DNA from: Pseudomonadota bacterium
GTDB lineage: Bacteria; Pseudomonadota; Alphaproteobacteria; Rhodobacterales; Rhodobacteraceae
Assembly (NCBI GenBank): GCA_022573605.1
Contig: JACZTQ010000025.1
Location: forward strand, 1 to 19,721
Direction: 5' to 3'
DNA length: 19,721 nt
The position numbers were made by a program, and so were the translations under genes. The number at the start of each line of letters is the position of its first letter. Within the stretch, counting starts at the first letter, position 1. The notes beneath the pieces are model-generated. The model saw only the letters and a program-made list of their open reading frames with translations, had not been told where the DNA came from and made no database searches. This document shows positions 15,989-19,721 of the stretch, piece by piece.

Positions 15989-16005
15989 GTTAAGGTACGG
16001 TTAAG
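15989..16005 (+). promoter_or_regulatory. PmrA/QseB-type response-regulator box (direct repeat)
   Basis: GTTAAG-GTACG-GTTAAG is a perfect 6-bp direct repeat with an 11-bp period, the geometry used by OmpR-family dimers. It is close to the PmrA box (YTTAAK-N5-YTTAAK). It lies 54 bases before the first gene of the operon that encodes an OmpR-family regulator and a QseC/PmrB-like kinase, so autoregulation is likely. A weak -10 (TGTTAT) lies at 16041-16046. Confidence 0.6.
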
Positions 16006-16059
16006 TATGGTGCCGTGTCGGAATGATGGGGGTCCGGTGCTGTTATCAGTGTGTGCAAA

Positions 16060-16728
16060 ATGTACAAACCAGTTGTGAAAAAAGCGGCTTTCGCCGTTGC
16101 AGCGCTGCTTTGGACGTCGGTTCCGGCGACTGCCGGTACTTGCACCACCGCGAATCTGTCGTCCTTTTCGCGGCTCGGCCAAGTGGTCGAGGACGCCCGC
16201 GCCGAAATCCCCGGAAAGCTGCTGGCCGCCTGGCTGCTGCGCTCGCGCGATGCGGGCACCTGCAAGTTTGTGTTCCGGATCGACCTGCTGCTGCTGGATG
16301 GCCGCATCCTGTCGATGAATTTCGATGCCGAGACCCTCGACCCGGTCGAGATCGGCGACGATGGCGGCTGGGTCGATGCCGGCATCACCGGGGTCGGGGG
16401 CGAGGCGCCGGGCAACTCGGCGTCGGGGTCGAGCAGCGCTGCCGCCCCCGAAGACGATGACGACGATGACGATGACGACGATGATGACGACGACGACGAC
16501 GACAGCGACGACAGCGACGATGACGACAGCGACGACACGGACAATAGCGGCAAAGGCAGCTCGAGCAGCGGTAGAGGCAGCAGCGGTAGCGACGACAGCG
16601 ACGACAGCAGCGGCAGTGGAAGCGGCGGAGACGACAGCAGCGGCAGCGGAAGTGGCGGCGACGACAGCAGCGGCGACGACAGCGGCGGCGACGACAGCAG
16701 CGGCAGCGGTAGCGGCGGCGACGACTGA
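16060..16728 (+). CDS. Secreted PepSY-like protein with extreme acidic Asp/Ser/Gly tail
   Basis: The 222-residue product has a signal peptide (residues 1-25, VKKAAFAVAALLWTSVPATA). A globular part of about 75 residues follows. Its order, ARAEIPGKLLAAWLL, then KFVFRIDLLLLDGRILSMNFDAETLDPVEI, fits a PepSY domain (helix, then strands ending in a Dx-TG-like turn). Cys28 and Cys68 could pair. From residue 131 the tail is low-complexity: 17 Asp in a row (132-148), then SDD units, then a repeat of GDDSSGSGSG. The tail should be disordered and could bind divalent cations. The start is ATG 16060 with a poor ribosome-binding site; GTG 16051 is an alternative. It precedes a two-component system, a common place for PepSY proteins, and may modulate the kinase from the periplasm. 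Confidence 0.8.
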   Translation: MYKPVVKKAAFAVAALLWTSVPATAGTCTTANLSSFSRLGQVVEDARAEIPGKLLAAWLLRSRDAGTCKFVFRIDLLLLDGRILSMNFDAETLDPVEIGDDGGWVDAGITGVGGEAPGNSASGSSSAAAPEDDDDDDDDDDDDDDDDDSDDSDDDDSDDTDNSGKGSSSSGRGSSGSDDSDDSSGSGSGGDDSSGSGSGGDDSSGDDSGGDDSSGSGSGGDD

Positions 16729-16772
16729 GAACCACGCCGCCGCGATTTTCGAGTTAGGTGGAGCAGGAATCG

Positions 16773-17462
16773 ATGAAGCTGCTGGTGGTGGAAGACAGCG
16801 CCGAACTGCGCGGTTCGCTGGTCCGTTCCCTCACCGCCGCCGGATATATCGTCGAGCAGGCCGACAACGGCGAGGACGCCGCCCATCTGGGCAGCACCGG
16901 TGAATACGACGCCATCATCCTCGATCTCGGCCTGCCGGTGATCGACGGGCTGACGGTGATGACGGGCTGGCGCGAGGAGGGGGTCGCGACCCCGATCCTG
17001 GTGCTGACCGCCCGGGGCAGCTGGCGCGAAAAGGTGCAGGGGCTGCGCTCGGGCGCCGACGACTATCTGACCAAGCCCTTCCGCACCGAGGAATTGCTGG
17101 CCCGGATCGAGGCGCTGATCCGCCGCTCGAAGGGCCACGCGGCCACCGTGGTCCGGATCGGCGATCTCGAGATCGACCTGTCGCAGCGGGTGCTGTCGCG
17201 TCACGGGGCCGAGATCAGGCTGACCGCGCACGAGTTTCGCACCCTGGCCTATCTGGGCCTGAACAAGGGCCGGGTGGTGTAGCAGTCGGAGCTGACCGAA
17301 CACCTCTACGATCAGGATTTCGAGCGCGATTCCAACGTCATCGAAGTCACCGTCGCGCGGCTCCGGCGCAAGATCGGCGCGAGCGTGATCGTGACCCGGC
17401 GCGGGCATGGCTATCTGGTCCCGGCCGATGATACCGGCTCGGATAACACTGGAGATGGCTGA
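16773..17462 (+). pseudogene. OmpR-family response regulator interrupted by an amber codon
   Basis: The receiver domain is intact: acidic residues in VVEDSAEL, phospho-acceptor Asp51 (IILDLGLPVIDG), Thr79 (LVLTARG) and Lys101 (YLTKPF). The winged-helix domain begins near residue 126 (VRIGDLEIDLSQRVL, LTAHEFRTLAYL). At codon 170 (17280-17282) the frame has TAG after NKGRVV. It then continues without shift as QSELTEHLYDQDFERDSNVI, EVTVARLRRKIG and RRGHGYLVP, exactly the rest of the domain, to TGA at 17460-17462. Homologues normally have Ser there (TCG to TAG is one base). The truncated product loses the recognition helix and wing. AGGA lies four bases before ATG 16773. The kinase start overlaps its distal end. 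If read through, it would be 229 residues and PmrA/QseB-like. Confidence 0.88.
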
Positions 17463-18807
17463 GCGGCGGCCCTATTCCCTGGCCGCCAGGCTGGCGCTGA
17501 TCACCGCAATCTGGAGCGCCGCCGCCCTGCTGGTGACCGGGGTGATCCTGGCCGGACTGTTCCGCAGCGATGCCGAGCGCGAGTTCGACGCCCGCATCGA
17601 GGCCGACCTGGTCAACCTGGTGCGCGACGCCGCCGGCCGGCCGGCGGGGGAACCGGCGCTGCCGGTGGAGCCGCTGGGGCCGTTGTTTCGCGAGCCCTTC
17701 TCGGGCTGGGCCTGGCAGGTCCGCCGGGGTGATGCGATCGTCGCCCAGTCGGGTTCGCTCGGCCCGCTGGTCGGCGGGGTGATGGAGCCGCTGCTGGCGC
17801 CCGGGACCAGGCCGGCCGATTTCGTCGCTCCGGGGGGCATCGCGTCGCGCGGCGCGGCGCGGCCGATCCTGCTGGGCGGAGGCTCGGAGCCGCTGATCTT
17901 CGCCGTCGCCCGCCCACGCGCCGAGATCGACGCCACCCTGTCCTATTTCTCGACCCTGATGCTCTATTCGCTGGCGGTGTTCGGCGCCGTGATGTTCGCC
18001 GCCAGCCTGTTCCTGACCCGGATCATGCTGGCGCCGGTGACCCGGCTCGAAGAGGCGGTGCGGCGCATGCGCGACGGCGAGACCGCGCCGCTCGACGGCC
18101 GGTGGCCGCGCGAGATCATGCCGGTGATCGGTGAGCTGAAAGACCTCAACGCCCATATCGACCGGCTGATCGAGCGTTCGCGCAACCAGACCTCGGATCT
18201 CGCCCATGCGCTGAAGACCCCGCTGTCGATCATGCGCCAGGCGGCCGAGCAGGCTCCCGCCGAGACCGCGGAGCCGCTGATCGCGCAACTGGACCGGATC
18301 GGGCATTCGCTCGACTGGCATCTGACCCGGCGCCGCCTCGCCGGGCCGCATTACGGGCGCGTGAACGTCCACGATGTGACCGAAGACGTATTGTTTGCGA
18401 TGTCACGCCTTTTCGAAGGGCGCGGTCTTGATTTTAAGTCCCGGGTAGAAACTAATGCTCACTTTATTGGGGACGAGGAAGATCTGCACGAGATGCTGGG
18501 CAATCTGATCGAGAATGCCTGCAAGTGGGCCAATGGCTCGGTGACCGTCGCCGGGGCGGTCTCCGGCGGCGCGTTGCATATCCGGATCGATGACGACGGT
18601 CCGGGGATCCCCGATAACGTCGCCGAGGCGGTGTTCGGCCGCGGCACGCGTCTCGACGAGACCGCGCCGGGTCACGGCCATGGGCTGGCGATCGTGCGCG
18701 ACATCAGCGGCCTCTACGGCGGCGCCGTCGATATCGGCGCCTCGGCCAGCGGCGGCGCCTCGATCCGTCTGACCCTGCCGGGAGCCGAAGCAGCGGCGCC
18801 GGCGTGA
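17455..18807 (+). CDS. Two-component sensor histidine kinase, QseC/PmrB/PhoQ-like
   Basis: The 450-residue product has a first membrane helix at about residues 13-36, a periplasmic region of about 125 residues, a second helix at about 166-189, and a HAMP segment (TRIMLAPVTRLEEAVRRMRDG). The H-box is SDLAHALKTPLSIM with phospho-His251, the N-box is NLIENACKWAN (350-360), G1 is DDDGPGIP (379-386), and a GHGHGLAIV lid follows (406-414). DLAHALKTPL is typical of the QseC/PhoQ group. The ATG at 17455 overlaps the distal end of the regulator gene by eight bases, so it would be translationally coupled, and the amber codon 170 bases earlier may reduce its expression. Residues about 312-342 use unusually AT-rich codons. 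Confidence 0.93.
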   Translation: MAERRPYSLAARLALITAIWSAAALLVTGVILAGLFRSDAEREFDARIEADLVNLVRDAAGRPAGEPALPVEPLGPLFREPFSGWAWQVRRGDAIVAQSGSLGPLVGGVMEPLLAPGTRPADFVAPGGIASRGAARPILLGGGSEPLIFAVARPRAEIDATLSYFSTLMLYSLAVFGAVMFAASLFLTRIMLAPVTRLEEAVRRMRDGETAPLDGRWPREIMPVIGELKDLNAHIDRLIERSRNQTSDLAHALKTPLSIMRQAAEQAPAETAEPLIAQLDRIGHSLDWHLTRRRLAGPHYGRVNVHDVTEDVLFAMSRLFEGRGLDFKSRVETNAHFIGDEEDLHEMLGNLIENACKWANGSVTVAGAVSGGALHIRIDDDGPGIPDNVAEAVFGRGTRLDETAPGHGHGLAIVRDISGLYGGAVDIGASASGGASIRLTLPGAEAAAPA

Positions 18808-18826
18808 CAGCAGAGCCGCCCGCCAG

Positions 18827-19546
18827 ATGGTGTTGAGCCGGTCCATATGTCCCGGCGGCGATGCGGTTCCGACACCGCCCCGGCGCCGGGTGCCCTGGCT
18901 CCGTGCCGGGCTGCTGGCGCTGGCGCTGGCGTCCTGCGGCGGCTCACCGGAGGTTGTTTCGGTTGCCGGGCGCATGGTCACGCCGGAACTGTGGGCGGGC
19001 GTCGCCAGCTCCGGGGACGGCGCCGTGCCCGGCATCGATGTCCGGTCCGGCGATGGCCAGGTAACGATTCGCGGACCGCTCAAAACCCGCCACCCGGTCG
19101 ATGGCCGCCCGATCCGGTCCTATGAGCGGATCGCGCGCCTGGCGCAGGGCCGCAAGCGCCAACTGCTCACGGTCACCCAGGGCCGCGCCGGGCTGGGCCG
19201 GGTGCTGGACCAGCGCCCCGGCCTGCCCGAACGGCGCTTCACCGGCGATGTCGTGTTCCCGCTCGGGGTCTGGACCGAGGGCGAGGTACGCGAGTTCGAG
19301 GCCATCGAGTTCACCCTGTTCGGACCGGCACGGCGCCTGATCACCCTTGAAATCCTGCAACTCGACCATGTCCACGAGGAGGTGGCGCATTCGCTCAGCT
19401 ACCGCCTGTCGATCCGCGACGAGGCCGGCCGGGTGCTCGATTGCGAGGTTTCGGTCTACAGCCCCGGCCGCGGGCTGGTCGCCTTCGAGTCCAGCAGCTA
19501 CTGGCGCGGGAGCAGCGGCTGCACCACCTGCCCCTGTCCGGGCTGA
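18827..19546 (+). CDS. Probable lipoprotein, unknown function
   Basis: The 239-residue frame follows the kinase by 19 bases and probably shares its operon. After an Arg-rich start, residues 24-36 are hydrophobic and end in the lipobox LALASC with Cys37, followed by GGSPE. Lipidation and membrane anchoring are therefore likely. The mature part has no recognised domain; it looks beta-rich (GQVTIRGPLKTRH, RRFTGDVVFPLGVWTEGE, SLSYRLSIRDEAGRVLDCEVSVYSP). It ends with a Cys cluster, GCTTCPCPG. ATG 18827 has a weak ribosome-binding site; GTG 18890 would give a more usual short lipoprotein signal but has no better site. A periplasmic role linked to the sensor kinase is inferred from position only. 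Confidence 0.75.
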   Translation: MVLSRSICPGGDAVPTPPRRRVPWLRAGLLALALASCGGSPEVVSVAGRMVTPELWAGVASSGDGAVPGIDVRSGDGQVTIRGPLKTRHPVDGRPIRSYERIARLAQGRKRQLLTVTQGRAGLGRVLDQRPGLPERRFTGDVVFPLGVWTEGEVREFEAIEFTLFGPARRLITLEILQLDHVHEEVAHSLSYRLSIRDEAGRVLDCEVSVYSPGRGLVAFESSSYWRGSSGCTTCPCPG

Positions 19547-19671
19547 GACCCTTCCGGCGCTGCCGGGCGGAGATTTGCGATAATGCATGGCGCGCGGCAC
19601 CCAGCGGCGCCGCCGGAACGCACGGCTGACGCCGCGCGCCTCCCCCCCGGCCCCTTCTCCGGGGCTTACGC

Positions 19672-19687
19672 GGCCGCATCTGCGGCC
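19672..19687. terminator. Hairpin downstream of the lipoprotein gene
   Basis: GGCCGCA-TC-TGCGGCC is a perfect 7-bp dyad in the GC-rich stretch after the operon. There is no T-tract. No gene is seen between 19547 and the window end. Confidence 0.35.
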
Positions 19688-19721
19688 ACGGTCCCCTGCG
19701 AAGCCCAAGGGGAGGGCGGGG

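Noticed and set aside
16450..16728. Short tandem repeats considered as a CRISPR array
   Set aside because: In-frame coding repeats of GAY and AGC codons with no spacers of constant size.
15990..17408. 472-codon minus-strand frame with long Ser/Leu/Pro runs
   Set aside because: Antisense of the Asp/Ser/Gly repeats and the regulator; no start signal and no domain.
17347..18372. 341-codon minus-strand frame opposite the kinase
   Set aside because: Shadow of a kinase with all expected motifs.

Overview
The window is high-GC DNA from an alphaproteobacterium, most likely a member of the Rhodobacterales. Evidence: strong GC3 bias; a circularly permuted two-piece tmRNA gene; an SspB-alpha-type ClpXP adaptor with a LFRK-type tail; a fumC-DUF4169 gene pair; tandem DUF1194 proteins; and alphaproteobacterial REP-type repeats. 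No phage, transposase, CRISPR array, rRNA or ordinary tRNA gene was seen.

Left part (1-5626, minus strand). Read in the direction of transcription this is gloA (glyoxalase I), three tandem secreted DUF1194 (von Willebrand A-like) genes, the permuted tmRNA gene (tag ANDNRAPVALAA), sspB, a perfect 28-bp inverted repeat, fumC and a partial DUF4169 gene. The tmRNA and SspB belong to one process: tmRNA tags stalled nascent proteins and SspB delivers tagged proteins to ClpXP. The third DUF1194 gene has lost its normal stop. It reads through repeat DNA and the tmRNA promoter into the tmRNA gene.

Middle part (5693-9636, plus strand). thyX is followed three bases later by an AT-rich, probably imported gene with weak DUF4238-like features. 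Next come a small four-helix membrane protein, a block of inverted repeats with perfect 40-bp arms, and a Bcr/CflA-type MFS exporter.

Polyamine/arginine part (9784-15500). An atypical arginase-family protein, agmatinase (speB) and a class III aminotransferase (probably putrescine or another omega-amine) lie on the minus strand. A BetI-like TetR regulator is divergent from the aminotransferase, with a perfect 26-bp palindrome between them. A SAM methyltransferase follows the regulator, and a frameshifted nucleotidyltransferase remnant overlaps the methyltransferase stop codon. The likely flow is agmatine to putrescine to 4-aminobutanal.

Right part (15989-19546, plus strand). A signal-transduction operon holds a secreted PepSY-like protein with a run of 17 Asp and Ser/Gly/Asp repeats, an OmpR-family response regulator, a QseC/PmrB-like sensor kinase and a lipoprotein. 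A direct repeat GTTAAG-N5-GTTAAG, close to the PmrA/QseB box, lies upstream of the first gene. The response regulator has an in-frame amber codon at position 170 that removes most of its DNA-binding domain, although the rest of the frame is intact. This broken regulator, its candidate box and the acidic secreted partner are the most noteworthy features of the window.
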